Source: Bryobacterales bacterium
GTDB lineage: Bacteria; Acidobacteriota; Terriglobia; Bryobacterales; Bryobacteraceae
DNA: 60,213 nt
NCBI GenBank assembly: GCA_003167255.1
Contig: PMTR01000165.1
Span: 47,867 to 108,079, forward strand
Reading direction: 5' to 3'
Both the position numbers and the translations under genes were made by a program. Shown here piece after piece: positions 31,208-39,532 of this stretch. Positions within the stretch are counted from its first letter, which is position 1; each line of letters opens with the position of its first letter. The notes under the pieces are model-generated. The model was given only the letters and a program-made list of their open reading frames with translations. It ran no database searches and was not told the origin of the DNA.

Positions 31208-33646
31208 TTAGTCTGCACGCAGAGCTATGGACGGATCGATCCGCGAAGCGCGGCGAGCGGGAAGATAGCCGGCGATCGCAGCAACCACCGCAAGAACCAC
31301 CGGCATGCCGAGAAACGTCAGCGGATCCGTCGCTGTCACTCCGAAGAGTAGTCCCCCGAGCGCTCGTGCCAACACCAGGGACGCACCTGCTCCCACGAGC
31401 ATGCCAACTGCGGCGAGCCCCAGCGTCTGTCCGATGATCCGGGCCTGAAGGCTGGACGCGGAGGCGCCCAACGCCATACGAATTCCGATTTCCTGCGTGC
31501 GCTGGCTCACGCCGTAAGAGACCACTCCGTAAATTCCGAGCGATGCAAGGAGCAACGCGAACAAGGCAAATCCGCCGAGCAGCAGCACCACGAACCGTCT
31601 GGGCGAAACTGCTTTGTCCACCAGTTGCTGGATTGTTCGAAAGTTGTTTCCGGGAAGGTTCGGAGCTATCGGCTTGAGGGCAGCGCGCACTCGAGCGGCG
31701 AGATCTCCCAGGGGCAGCGAACTCCGGACTACCAGATCCACGGATGAGATATCGTTGCATTGCCGCATGGGCAGGTACATCTCCATGCCCGAGGCCTGCT
31801 CGAGCGCGAGGTGCCGCACGTCCGCAACCACGCCCACCACCTGCCGCTCGCCACAAGCAAGCATCGTCTGACCGACCGCGCTCTGCCCCGGCCACAGCGT
31901 ACGCGCCAGGGTTTCGTTGATCACGATCACCGGTTGGGTCGCAGGTGTGTCTCTTTCCGAAATATCGCGCCCCGCCATCAGCGAGATGCCCATCGCTTTC
32001 ACGTAGCCATCGCTTACTACGCGCACAAACGCCGTTGGGAACTTTCCCTTCGGATACACCTGCCCTTTCGCCGGCGCGCCCCAACTGCGATTGCGCCCCA
32101 GCGGGAGCGCGTCGGTCAGTCCGGTGGCCTCGATGCCTGAGATGGCTCGAACCCGCCGCAGCACGTCGTCGAAGTACCCATTCTGCTGCGCCTGCGTGGA
32201 GTAACTGGCATCCGGATCTACCCGGACCGCGGCGGCGTGTTCCGGCCGGAAGCCGAGGTTCACATCAAGCACCCGTAGAAAACTCCGAACCAGCAGGCCG
32301 GCGCTCACCAGAAGCACGCAGGCAAATGCGATCTCCGAAACCACCAGCGCGCCGCGAATCCAGTTTCGGCTTTTGCCCGCCGTGGAACCGCGGGTAGCAT
32401 CCTTCAGTACGTCGTGCACGGTGTCGGTGGGGACCTGCAGGGCGGGGGCCAGGCCGAAGACCACGCCGGTCAGCACCGCCGCCATCAGGCAGAAGCCCAA
32501 CACCGTGACGTCCACGCGGACGCTGCCGAGAAGCGGAATACTGAGCGCCTCGAGGCGCGTCAAAACGTACGTTCCGCCGGCAGCCAGAATCACGCCCAAT
32601 GCCGCGCCGCAGCACGCGAGCACCATACTTTCGGTCAGCATCTGGCGGACCAGCCGTCCCCGCCCCGCCCCCAACGCCGTGCGGATGGCAATCTCCTTCT
32701 GCCGCGTCGCAGTCCGTGCCAGCAACAGGTTCGAGAGATTCGCGCACACAATCAGCATCACCACCCCGACGGCGCATGCCAGCACCAGCAACGCCGGCCG
32801 CATTCGGCCGCTCACGTGTTCCGCCAGCGGAGTGATTTTCCCTTCAAAATTGTTGCGTTCCGGATGGGCGCGCGTGATCTGTTCGGCCAGGATCTTCAAC
32901 TCGGCCTCGGCCCTTCCGATCGAGACGCCAGGCTTCAACCGGCCGATGATCGCCATCGTGTTTCCCCACCGGTTGGTCTCATCGCTGAGCGGAAACGGAA
33001 AATACAGATCGAAGTGACTGCCGGGGGCGAAGGCCGAGGCCATGTCGAACGAAGCCGGCAGTACGCCGGCTACCGTGACCGGCTCATCGTTGATCGTGAG
33101 CTTGCTGCCGGCGATTCCGGAATCGGAACCGAACCTCCTGGCCCACAGACCATGGCTCAACAGCACGGCCTTGGGCCCGTGCCATTTGCATTCCTCGGCG
33201 GTGAACAGTCTGCCGATCTGCGGCTGAATCCCCAGCACTTCGAAGAAATTCCCCGACACCGGAACCCCGCTCAACCGCTCCGGCTCGCCGTGGCCGCTCA
33301 GCAGATTGTCACCGACGCCGTAAAAAGCGAAGTAGCCCGCCAAGTCGGAGAAGGACTGATTGCGTTCCCGCAGGTCCAGGAGATGGCCTACTTGAGTAGT
33401 CTGGCCCGAAAGGCCGCTGGTGTCGTGGTTCGCGATCCAGACCAGCCGCTCCGGTTCGTGAAACGGCAACGGGCGAAGAAGAAGGGTGTCGACGACGCTG
33501 AATACCGTGGCGCTCGCGCCGATACCGAGTCCCACAATTAGAACGGCGAAGGCCGCGAATCCGGAGTCCCGGCGCAACGCCCGAAACGTGTAGCGCAGGT
33601 CCTGCAGGATGCTGTCGAATGCGGGCAGAGCGCGGGTATCGGACAT
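31208..33646 (-). CDS. ADOP-family permease (MacB/FtsX type)
   Basis: About 812 residues from the ATG at 33646, which follows AGAGG; a longer start at 33676 is possible. The protein has four-helix FtsX units at both ends (FAAFAVLIVGLGIGASATVF at the N-terminus, LLLGGFALFALLLASLGIYG near the C-terminus) and MacB periplasmic domains (LSGVPVSGNFFEVLGIQPQI; RVVSDGYVKAMGISLMAG). SQRTQEIGIRMALGA is typical of the family. This is the 'Acidobacterial duplicated orphan permease' type, with no ATPase gene adjacent. Substrates are unknown. Confidence 0.9.
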   Translation of the reverse strand: MSDTRALPAFDSILQDLRYTFRALRRDSGFAAFAVLIVGLGIGASATVFSVVDTLLLRPLPFHEPERLVWIANHDTSGLSGQTTQVGHLLDLRERNQSFSDLAGYFAFYGVGDNLLSGHGEPERLSGVPVSGNFFEVLGIQPQIGRLFTAEECKWHGPKAVLLSHGLWARRFGSDSGIAGSKLTINDEPVTVAGVLPASFDMASAFAPGSHFDLYFPFPLSDETNRWGNTMAIIGRLKPGVSIGRAEAELKILAEQITRAHPERNNFEGKITPLAEHVSGRMRPALLVLACAVGVVMLIVCANLSNLLLARTATRQKEIAIRTALGAGRGRLVRQMLTESMVLACCGAALGVILAAGGTYVLTRLEALSIPLLGSVRVDVTVLGFCLMAAVLTGVVFGLAPALQVPTDTVHDVLKDATRGSTAGKSRNWIRGALVVSEIAFACVLLVSAGLLVRSFLRVLDVNLGFRPEHAAAVRVDPDASYSTQAQQNGYFDDVLRRVRAISGIEATGLTDALPLGRNRSWGAPAKGQVYPKGKFPTAFVRVVSDGYVKAMGISLMAGRDISERDTPATQPVIVINETLARTLWPGQSAVGQTMLACGERQVVGVVADVRHLALEQASGMEMYLPMRQCNDISSVDLVVRSSLPLGDLAARVRAALKPIAPNLPGNNFRTIQQLVDKAVSPRRFVVLLLGGFALFALLLASLGIYGVVSYGVSQRTQEIGIRMALGASASSLQARIIGQTLGLAAVGMLVGAGASLVLARALGGLLFGVTATDPLTFLGMPVVLAVVAAIAGYLPARRASRIDPSIALRAD

Positions 33647-33730
33647 GCTAGCCTCTGGATACTTATACTCCCGCACGGCGATTTGGTTACGCGGTGCCAG
33701 ACTGTTCCGGCCTGGGCGTAAGATGCGACC

Positions 33731-34078
33731 CTACCCCCTATCCTTCGCCCGGTCCACCAGCTTCTGCAAATCCAATAAGTGCTGCGGCTTGTATCCTTTC
33801 TTCGACCATCGCGACTGCGGGTCGAATTCCACCCCCACGAAGTACCCGATCTCCCGATACACGCAGTAGCGGACTTCACCGGCGAACTCCTGGTTGGGAC
33901 AGCTCCAATGGAGCACCACTCCCAGCGGCACCGCCGACTCGAATTGCAGGCATGCCCCGCAGGCCGAAATGTCCTCCAGCAGCGCGGTGGCCGTGCGCTT
34001 CCTGCCGGCCTTGTCCATCCACGACACTGCCACCATATCGGCGCACAACATCCGAACTTCCGAACGCCTATCCTCCAT
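33731..34078 (-). CDS. Single-domain PilZ protein
   Basis: The 115-residue protein begins MEDRRSEVRMLCADMV; the longer frame upstream overlaps the divergent lipoprotein gene and is not family-like. RRSEVR resembles the RxxxR arm, and DISACGACLQFE matches the (D/N)xSxxG motif of PilZ domains, which bind cyclic di-GMP. PEFAGEV-like strands and GYFVGVEFD complete the barrel. It could control a motility, exopolysaccharide or envelope process through a partner. It is divergent from the RlpA-like gene with about 80 bases between. Confidence 0.8.
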   Translation of the reverse strand: MEDRRSEVRMLCADMVAVSWMDKAGRKRTATALLEDISACGACLQFESAVPLGVVLHWSCPNQEFAGEVRYCVYREIGYFVGVEFDPQSRWSKKGYKPQHLLDLQKLVDRAKDRG

Positions 34079-34158
34079 ACACCCCGCATATCGGCGTAAC
34101 CGCCGGAGATCTTTATTGATAACGCCGCAGCCAACTCGTGGCATAATCGAAACCAAGC

Positions 34159-34917
34159 ATGAGAAATGTTCTCGCGCTGCTCGTAACCGTTCTGTTTTTA
34201 TCGGGTTGCGCGCACAAGAAATACACGCGGCAGATCCCTTCGCCGCCCGCCTCGCCGGCGTCGCCCGCCGCCGGCGCCCCGGCGTCGCGGCCCACCGCGC
34301 CGGCAACACCCACGCCTGCAGCGGTTCCTGGGACTGCGCCGGCTACCGCGCCCGTTCCCGCGTCCGCCTACAGCGAAGCCGGAGTAGCGAGCTGGTACGG
34401 CCATCCCTATCACGGCCGTCCGGCAGCCGATGGCGAAATTTACGACATGGAACAACTGGTCGCCGCCCACCGCACTCTCCCCTTCGACACCTGGGTGCGC
34501 GTCTACGATCTCGACAACAACAAGAATGTCGAGGTCCGCATCATCGACCGCGGCCCCTTCGTCGATGGACGAATCATCGATCTCTCGCACGCCGCCGCGC
34601 AGGCCATCTCCCTGATCGGGCCCGGCATCGCGAACGTGCGGCTCGAAGTCATCCACACGCCGGCCAACGTGCCCCCGGCCCTCTTCGCCGTCCAGATCGG
34701 CGCTTTCCGCGACCCCCAAACCGCCGAGCGCGTCCGCGCCCAAATGGCCGCGCGCTATGGCACCGCCCGCCTTGTGGAACGCCCCGAAAAGCCCGGGGTC
34801 TGGCGGGTCATGGTCGGCGCCGAGCCCACTCCCGATGCCGCGCGCGCCCTTTCCTCCCGAATCCGCAAGGAATCTGGTGAGAGGAATACCTTCGTCGTCC
34901 GACTAGATTCCGAGTAG
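34159..34917 (+). CDS. RlpA-like lipoprotein with SPOR domain
   Basis: The 252-residue protein has a lipoprotein signal (VLFLSGC, Cys at residue 17) and a Pro/Ala/Thr-rich linker (about 25-75). A double-psi beta-barrel RlpA domain follows (GVASWYGHPYHGRPAADGE, AAHRTLPFDTWVRVYDLD, RIIDRGPFVDGRIIDLS), and then a C-terminal SPOR domain (FAVQIGAFRDPQTAERV). RlpA proteins bind denuded peptidoglycan at division sites, and some are lytic transglycosylases. The Asp of DRGPF is kept. The next gene starts seven bases later, so the two may be cotranscribed. Confidence 0.93.
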   Translation: MRNVLALLVTVLFLSGCAHKKYTRQIPSPPASPASPAAGAPASRPTAPATPTPAAVPGTAPATAPVPASAYSEAGVASWYGHPYHGRPAADGEIYDMEQLVAAHRTLPFDTWVRVYDLDNNKNVEVRIIDRGPFVDGRIIDLSHAAAQAISLIGPGIANVRLEVIHTPANVPPALFAVQIGAFRDPQTAERVRAQMAARYGTARLVERPEKPGVWRVMVGAEPTPDAARALSSRIRKESGERNTFVVRLDSE

Positions 34918-34924
34918 AATCTTC

Positions 34925-35932
34925 ATGAATCGTTCCGCGCCGTCGCCGGCGTTCGGATTGGTAGGCCGGTCGCCCGAGATCGGCGCCGTCCGCCGGCTCA
35001 TCGAAAAGGCTTCGCGCAACCGCCTGCCCGTGCTGCTTCTAGGCGAAAGCGGCACCGGCAAAGAGGTGGTGGCGCGCGCCATCTACCAGGCCAACCCGTG
35101 CGGCCAGTTCGTTCCCATCGATTGCGGCTCGCTCGTCGGGACGCTGGTCGAGAGCGATCTGTTCGGCCACGTCAAGGGCGCCTTCAGCGGCGCCGTCGAG
35201 AACAAGAAGGGCCTGGTCGAAGTGGCCGCCGGCGGCACCGCTTTCTTCGATGAAATCGGCGACCTCCCGCTCGAAATGCAGGTCAAGCTCCTGCGCCTCC
35301 TCCAGGAGCGCGAGTTCCGCGCCGTGGGCGCGCTGCAGTGGCGCAAGATCGATCTCCGCATCATCGCCGCCACCCATCGCACGCTTCGCGCGGAAGTGGC
35401 CGCCGGCCGTTTCCGCGAGGATCTATTCTACCGCCTTAACGTTTTCATCATTCACCTGCCGCCGCTGCGCGACCGCAAAGAAGACATTCCGCCGCTGGTG
35501 GAACATTTTCTCGACGGCTCCGGCTTCTCGCCCAGCCCGGAAATTCTGGCAACCCTCCAGTCCTACGATTGGCCCGGCAACGTGCGCGAGCTGAAGCATT
35601 GCCTGGACCGCATGGCCGCCCTGCAATCGGAAGGCGTGGTCCAGAGGGCCGACATGCCCTCGGCCCTGCAATGTCACCTGGCGGCCTCCAGTTTGCGGCA
35701 GCTTTCGGCCGCCATTGTCGCCGTTTCCGGGCACGCCGCCGGGCCTGCAGCCGAGCTGCCGCAAATCTCACTGGCCCCCAAGTCGCCCGTCATCTCCCTG
35801 CCCGAATCCGAGCGTCAGGCCATCTCGAGCGCGCTCGCCGCCACCAACGGAGACCGCACCAGAGCCGCGCGCCTCCTCAGCATCGGCCGTACCACTTTGT
35901 ATCGAAAGATGAAAGAATACGGATTCGATTGA
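34925..35932 (+). CDS. Sigma-54-dependent activator (AAA+ and Fis HTH, no receiver)
   Basis: The 335-residue protein starts directly with the AAA+ domain: Walker A GESGTGKE (40-47), the sigma-54 contact loop GAFSGA (85-90), Walker B GGTAFFDEIGDL, and R-finger region HRTLRAEVAAGRFREDLFYR. A Fis-type helix-turn-helix ends the protein (NGDRTRAARLLSIGRTTLYR). The loop is GAFSGA rather than the usual GAFTGA. There is no N-terminal sensor domain, so it must be regulated by abundance or a partner. Its stop overlaps the start of the glycosyltransferase gene (TTGA). Confidence 0.92.
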   Translation: MNRSAPSPAFGLVGRSPEIGAVRRLIEKASRNRLPVLLLGESGTGKEVVARAIYQANPCGQFVPIDCGSLVGTLVESDLFGHVKGAFSGAVENKKGLVEVAAGGTAFFDEIGDLPLEMQVKLLRLLQEREFRAVGALQWRKIDLRIIAATHRTLRAEVAAGRFREDLFYRLNVFIIHLPPLRDRKEDIPPLVEHFLDGSGFSPSPEILATLQSYDWPGNVRELKHCLDRMAALQSEGVVQRADMPSALQCHLAASSLRQLSAAIVAVSGHAAGPAAELPQISLAPKSPVISLPESERQAISSALAATNGDRTRAARLLSIGRTTLYRKMKEYGFD

Positions 35933-36957
35933 GAATCGCACTCGACGCAACGTATAGCTTGGGCGAGGCGCTTTCCGGGGTCGGGCTGTATTCCCGCGAG
36001 ATCCTGCTCGGGGCGGCCGCGGCGCATCCGGAAGTGCGCTTCGATTTCTGCTACCGGCCGCACCGCTACTTCCGCTCCTGGTCGGAGGAACTGCCCTCCA
36101 ACGCGCGGCGCCGCCTGTTGGCGGAACCGTGGGGCCCGCGCTCGGCCGGCCTGTTCCACGGTCTGAACCAGCGCCTGCCTCGCCTCCCCATGCGCCGCGC
36201 CGTGGCCACCTTCCACGACCTGTTCGTGATGACCGGTGAGTACTCCACGTCCGAGTTCCGCCTCCGCTTCACGGCGCAGGCTCGCGATGCGGCCGCGCGC
36301 GCCGATCTCGTCATCGCCGTCTCCGAATTCACCAAAAGCCAGGTGGTTGCGCTGCTTGCCGTCGAGCCATCTAAAGTCCGCGTGGTGCATCACGGCGTGC
36401 GCGGGCTGGCCTATCCGCCGGCCGCGCGTGCCAAGGTCATCCTAAACGTGGGCGCCATTCAGAAGCGCAAGAACATCGCCCGCCTGGTGGAAGCTTTTGA
36501 GAGCGTCGATCCCTCCTGGAAACTGGTGCTGGCCGGCTCTTGCGGCTACGGCTCGGCGGAGATCCTCGCGCGCATTGAGCGCAGCCCGGCGCGCGGCCGC
36601 ATCAGTGTGCTCGGCTACGTCTCGCCCGCGTCGCTCGCCGCCCATTACGCCGCGGCCGGGATCTTCGCGTTCCCCTCGCTCGACGAAGGTTTCGGCATGC
36701 CGGTGCTGGAGGCCATGGCGGCCGGCGCGGCCGTGCTTACTTCCCGCACTTCGGCGCTGCCGGAGGTGGCTGGCGACGCCGCCCTTCTGGTGGATCCCAC
36801 CGACACCGCCTCGATCGCCCAGGCGCTGCGCGACTTGACGGAGAGGGAAGACTTGCGGCGGGAATTGGCGCAACGCGGGACGGCTCGGGCGCGCCTCTTC
36901 ACCTGGGAAAAAGCCGTTCGCGAAACCTGGGATATCTACCGGGAACTGGTAGCTTAG
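35929..36957 (+). CDS. Family 4-type glycosyltransferase
   Basis: The 342-residue protein starts at TTG 35929, which overlaps the upstream stop by four bases and gives the expected N-terminus MRIALDATYSLGEALSGVGL; upstream frame sequence is an echo of the previous gene. The C-terminal domain has ILNVGAIQKRKNIARLVEAF and the EX7E motif in DEGFGMPVLEAMAAG. It is a GT-B fold, retaining transferase that likely adds a sugar from a nucleotide donor during polysaccharide assembly. The pairing with a sigma-54 activator suggests coupled control, though which sugar is used cannot be read. Confidence 0.88.
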   Translation: MRIALDATYSLGEALSGVGLYSREILLGAAAAHPEVRFDFCYRPHRYFRSWSEELPSNARRRLLAEPWGPRSAGLFHGLNQRLPRLPMRRAVATFHDLFVMTGEYSTSEFRLRFTAQARDAAARADLVIAVSEFTKSQVVALLAVEPSKVRVVHHGVRGLAYPPAARAKVILNVGAIQKRKNIARLVEAFESVDPSWKLVLAGSCGYGSAEILARIERSPARGRISVLGYVSPASLAAHYAAAGIFAFPSLDEGFGMPVLEAMAAGAAVLTSRTSALPEVAGDAALLVDPTDTASIAQALRDLTEREDLRRELAQRGTARARLFTWEKAVRETWDIYRELVA

Positions 36958-36963
36958 GACATA

Positions 36964-37077
36964 GTTTCAGAAGTTCGCGACGGATCCAAGAGGCGTTTGC
37001 TGACGCGCGCGGCTCCAATGCGAGCCGCGACCGTGAGGGAGCGGTCTTTGCGAACTACGAGAGTGTGTTTCTGAAAC
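36964..37077. repeat. Palindromic intergenic element with GTTTCAGAA ends
   Basis: Arms GTTTCAGAAGTTCGC (36964-36978) and its interrupted complement (GCGAAC at 37050, TTCTGAAAC at 37069-37077) enclose GACCGTGAGGGAGCGGTC, itself a palindrome-like block. Similar GACCGTxAGGGAGCGGTC blocks recur in acidobacterial genomes as I recall. The segment separates two convergent genes and may end transcription of the glycosyltransferase. Confidence 0.6.
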
Positions 37078-37108
37078 GGTGTACTTAGCCTGAACCGCGC
37101 GAGGGCGG

Positions 37109-37429
37109 TCAGCGGCTGTCGTCATCCACTGCGATTTTGAGAGCTCGCAGGAAACGATGGTCCTGGGTGGTGAGTTTGATTTTGCCGGTGGCTTCGAAAG
37201 TCCGCTTGGGCTCTTCTGCGGTCACCTCAAGCTCCTCGTCCTCACCCTCGCCGCTTTCGCTGTTCTCGTCGCGGCGGTTGAAACCGATGGTCGCCTCCAA
37301 AACCAGAAATACGTCGTAACCGGCCTTCTTGATTTCGCCGATCGCCTCCGCGATCCGGTCGGACTCGGATAGGGAATCGTTGATCGCGTTCCCTAATTCC
37401 TGCATCAGGCGCTTCAATGGCTCTTCCAC
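37109..37429 (-). CDS. Small acidic protein of unknown function
   Basis: The 106-residue protein has an N-terminal amphipathic helix (LKRLMQELGNAINDSLSES), a short strand-helix part (AGYDVFLVLEATIGF), an acidic linker (SESGEGEDEELEV) and a C-terminal part with LTTQDHRFLRALKI. It shows no catalytic motif and no signal peptide. I do not recognise the family. The flanking gap to the phosphatase gene (37430-37645) shows no other gene or clear structure. Confidence 0.55.
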   Translation of the reverse strand: MEEPLKRLMQELGNAINDSLSESDRIAEAIGEIKKAGYDVFLVLEATIGFNRRDENSESGEGEDEELEVTAEEPKRTFEATGKIKLTTQDHRFLRALKIAVDDDSR

Positions 37430-37645
37430 GCAGTACTCCCTCTTACACCAGTGGATGCGCCGGACCCAAGCGGCGTTCCACCCAACGGGCGAGTATCCAC
37501 CCGTTTCGATTGTAGTGGACCCAAACCCGGTTCACAAGCGGTACCAACCTTACTATCGGCAATTTGCGCGCACCGCTGCATGGCGCCGCAACTTGTAAGG
37601 GAACGCTCACCGATTCCCGGGCGGCCTATGTCATCCTATTAGTTC

Positions 37646-39214
37646 ATGTTCCACAGGCGCAACGTCTTTTGTTTGCTGGCTGTAGCGGTGGCCCTGGCGG
37701 CGCCGCAGGCCTCTGACCCCAGGAAACCCCGCCTGGTGCTGGCCATCGTCATCGACCAGTTCCGGTACGATTACCTGCTCCGCTTCCGTGCCGATTACCA
37801 TTCCGGCCTGGCTCGCCTGCTGGATCGCGGCGCCGTCTTCACCGACGCCCACTTCCTGCATGCCGCCACCGTCACGGCGGTGGGCCATGCCGCCTTCCTC
37901 ACCGGCGCCACCCCATCGCAAAGCGGCATCATCGGCAACGAGTGGTACGACCGCTCGAGCAGCCAGACCGTGACTAGCGTTTCCGATCCGGATGCCAAAG
38001 CCGTGGGCGCCCTGCCCGGCGCTTCCGGCAGTTCTCCCCGCCGCCTGCTGGTGAGCACCCTGGGCGACGAGGTGAAGATGAGCATGCCGGGCTCCAAGGT
38101 GATCGGCGTCTCCATCAAAGACCGCGGCGCCATCCTGCCCTCGGGCCACATGGCCGACGGCGCATATTGGTACGACCCGCCCAGCAACCATTGGATTACC
38201 AGCTCCTACTACCGGGCCGAGCTGCCGCCCTGGGTGAAGAGCCTGAACGACGAGAAGACCTACCAACGTTACGTGGACGCGAAGTGGCTGCCCGTGGATG
38301 CCAAGGACGAGTCCGCGCAGCCTTTCTGCACCATGGTGCGCGGCACGGCCGTCCGCTACTGCGGCAGTCTGGAGGCTACCCCGTGGGGCAATGAGATGAT
38401 CGAGGAGTTCGCCGAGCGGGCTCTTGTCAATGAAGATCTCGGGCATCATGCCGGCGTGGACCTCCTGACCGTCAGTTTCTCCTCCAACGATTATGTGGGC
38501 CACGACGTCGGCCCGGACGACCCGGCCATTCGCGACCTTTCCATCCGCACCGACCGGCTGTTGGGTAAGCTTTTCGATGCCGTCGAGCAACGCGTCGGCG
38601 CGGGCAATACGTTGATCGTGCTCACCGCCGACCACGGCGTTTCGCCGATGCCGGAAGTCAACCAGGCCCGCCACATGCCCGGCGGCCGGCTTTCCGAGGT
38701 TCGCGTCAAGAAAGCCATCGTCGACGCGCTCGCCCGGCGCTTCGGGCCTGGCGAATGGTTGCTTCCCGGCGGGATCGAAATGCCCTACCTCAATCTCAAA
38801 CTGGTGGCCTCTCTGAAGCTCGACCTGGCCGAGGTGGAACGCGTCGCCGCCGCCGCCGCCCGCGCCCAGGAACACATCGCCCGCGTCTACACCTCAGAGG
38901 ACCTGCGCACCGGCAACGTGCAGCAGGATGCCATCGGCCGCGCCTACAGCGTGCAGTATTACGCGCCGCGCTCCGGCAACCTGTTTATCCTGCCCGAGCC
39001 GTACTACACCTTTTACGCGACCATCGCATTCCACGGCACCCCGTACGACTACGACACGCACGTCCCCGTAATGTTCCTGGGGCCCGGCATCAAGCCCGGC
39101 ACGTATCCGGAAAGAATCGCGCCCAACGACATCGCCCCCACGCTTGCCGCGCTGCTGGGTGTAGCGCAGCCCAGCGGCTCCATCGGCCGCGTGCTGAGCG
39201 AGATGATCCAGTGA
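37646..39214 (+). CDS. Secreted PafA-like alkaline phosphatase
   Basis: The 522-residue protein has a signal peptide (CLLAVAVALAAPQA) and the alkaline-phosphatase-superfamily metal sites: VIDQFRYDYL, then HAATVTAVGHAAFLTG with the likely Thr nucleophile (about residue 77), TADHGVSPMPE, and a C-terminal THVPVMFLGPGIKPG with a His ligand. This arrangement matches the PafA/type I phosphodiesterase family that hydrolyses phosphate esters in the periplasm. It could supply phosphate. It is followed after 24 bases by a small membrane protein in the same direction. Confidence 0.9.
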   Translation: MFHRRNVFCLLAVAVALAAPQASDPRKPRLVLAIVIDQFRYDYLLRFRADYHSGLARLLDRGAVFTDAHFLHAATVTAVGHAAFLTGATPSQSGIIGNEWYDRSSSQTVTSVSDPDAKAVGALPGASGSSPRRLLVSTLGDEVKMSMPGSKVIGVSIKDRGAILPSGHMADGAYWYDPPSNHWITSSYYRAELPPWVKSLNDEKTYQRYVDAKWLPVDAKDESAQPFCTMVRGTAVRYCGSLEATPWGNEMIEEFAERALVNEDLGHHAGVDLLTVSFSSNDYVGHDVGPDDPAIRDLSIRTDRLLGKLFDAVEQRVGAGNTLIVLTADHGVSPMPEVNQARHMPGGRLSEVRVKKAIVDALARRFGPGEWLLPGGIEMPYLNLKLVASLKLDLAEVERVAAAAARAQEHIARVYTSEDLRTGNVQQDAIGRAYSVQYYAPRSGNLFILPEPYYTFYATIAFHGTPYDYDTHVPVMFLGPGIKPGTYPERIAPNDIAPTLAALLGVAQPSGSIGRVLSEMIQ

Positions 39215-39238
39215 CGCCCCGCCACCTGTTACGATAAA

Positions 39239-39532
39239 GTGGTGTGGCAGCAGGTTCTCAGCCAGCCGGGCACGTTTCTCAAACACATTCTCCCCGCTAT
39301 CATCAAGCCCATCCACACCCTGTGGAATGAAGTCATCGGGTTTCTATTCCTGTCCTTCGCGGTGGTTTTCGGATTCCGCACGGTGACCTATGTCCGCCAA
39401 CTCCTGCACTCGACCGATGCCACCGCCGGCGCCGCACTGTTGCGCGTGGCGCTGGCCGGTTTCTGTGCCTTGCTCCTGGGTTGGCACGGCGTCTCTTCGT
39501 TCCTCCGCGCACGCAAAATCTCACGATCATGA
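39239..39532 (+). CDS. Small membrane protein upstream of the acyl-CoA mutase subunit
   Basis: The 97-residue protein starts at GTG 39239 and has two membrane segments (about 33-53, [18 protein letters not shown], and 68-85, [17 protein letters not shown]). It resembles no family I can name. Its stop overlaps the mutase start by four bases (ATGA), so translation is coupled. A similar two-gene order with the mutase might indicate that it has a linked role, but a soluble cytoplasmic mutase would not need a membrane partner. Confidence 0.65.
   Translation: MVWQQVLSQPGTFLKHILPAIIKPIHTLWNEVIGFLFLSFAVVFGFRTVTYVRQLLHSTDATAGAALLRVALAGFCALLLGWHGVSSFLRARKISRS

Noticed and set aside
39481-39528. Earlier start for the mutase gene
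   Set aside because: It would overlap the small membrane protein by 52 bases, and the usual N-terminal pattern begins at the ATG at 39529.
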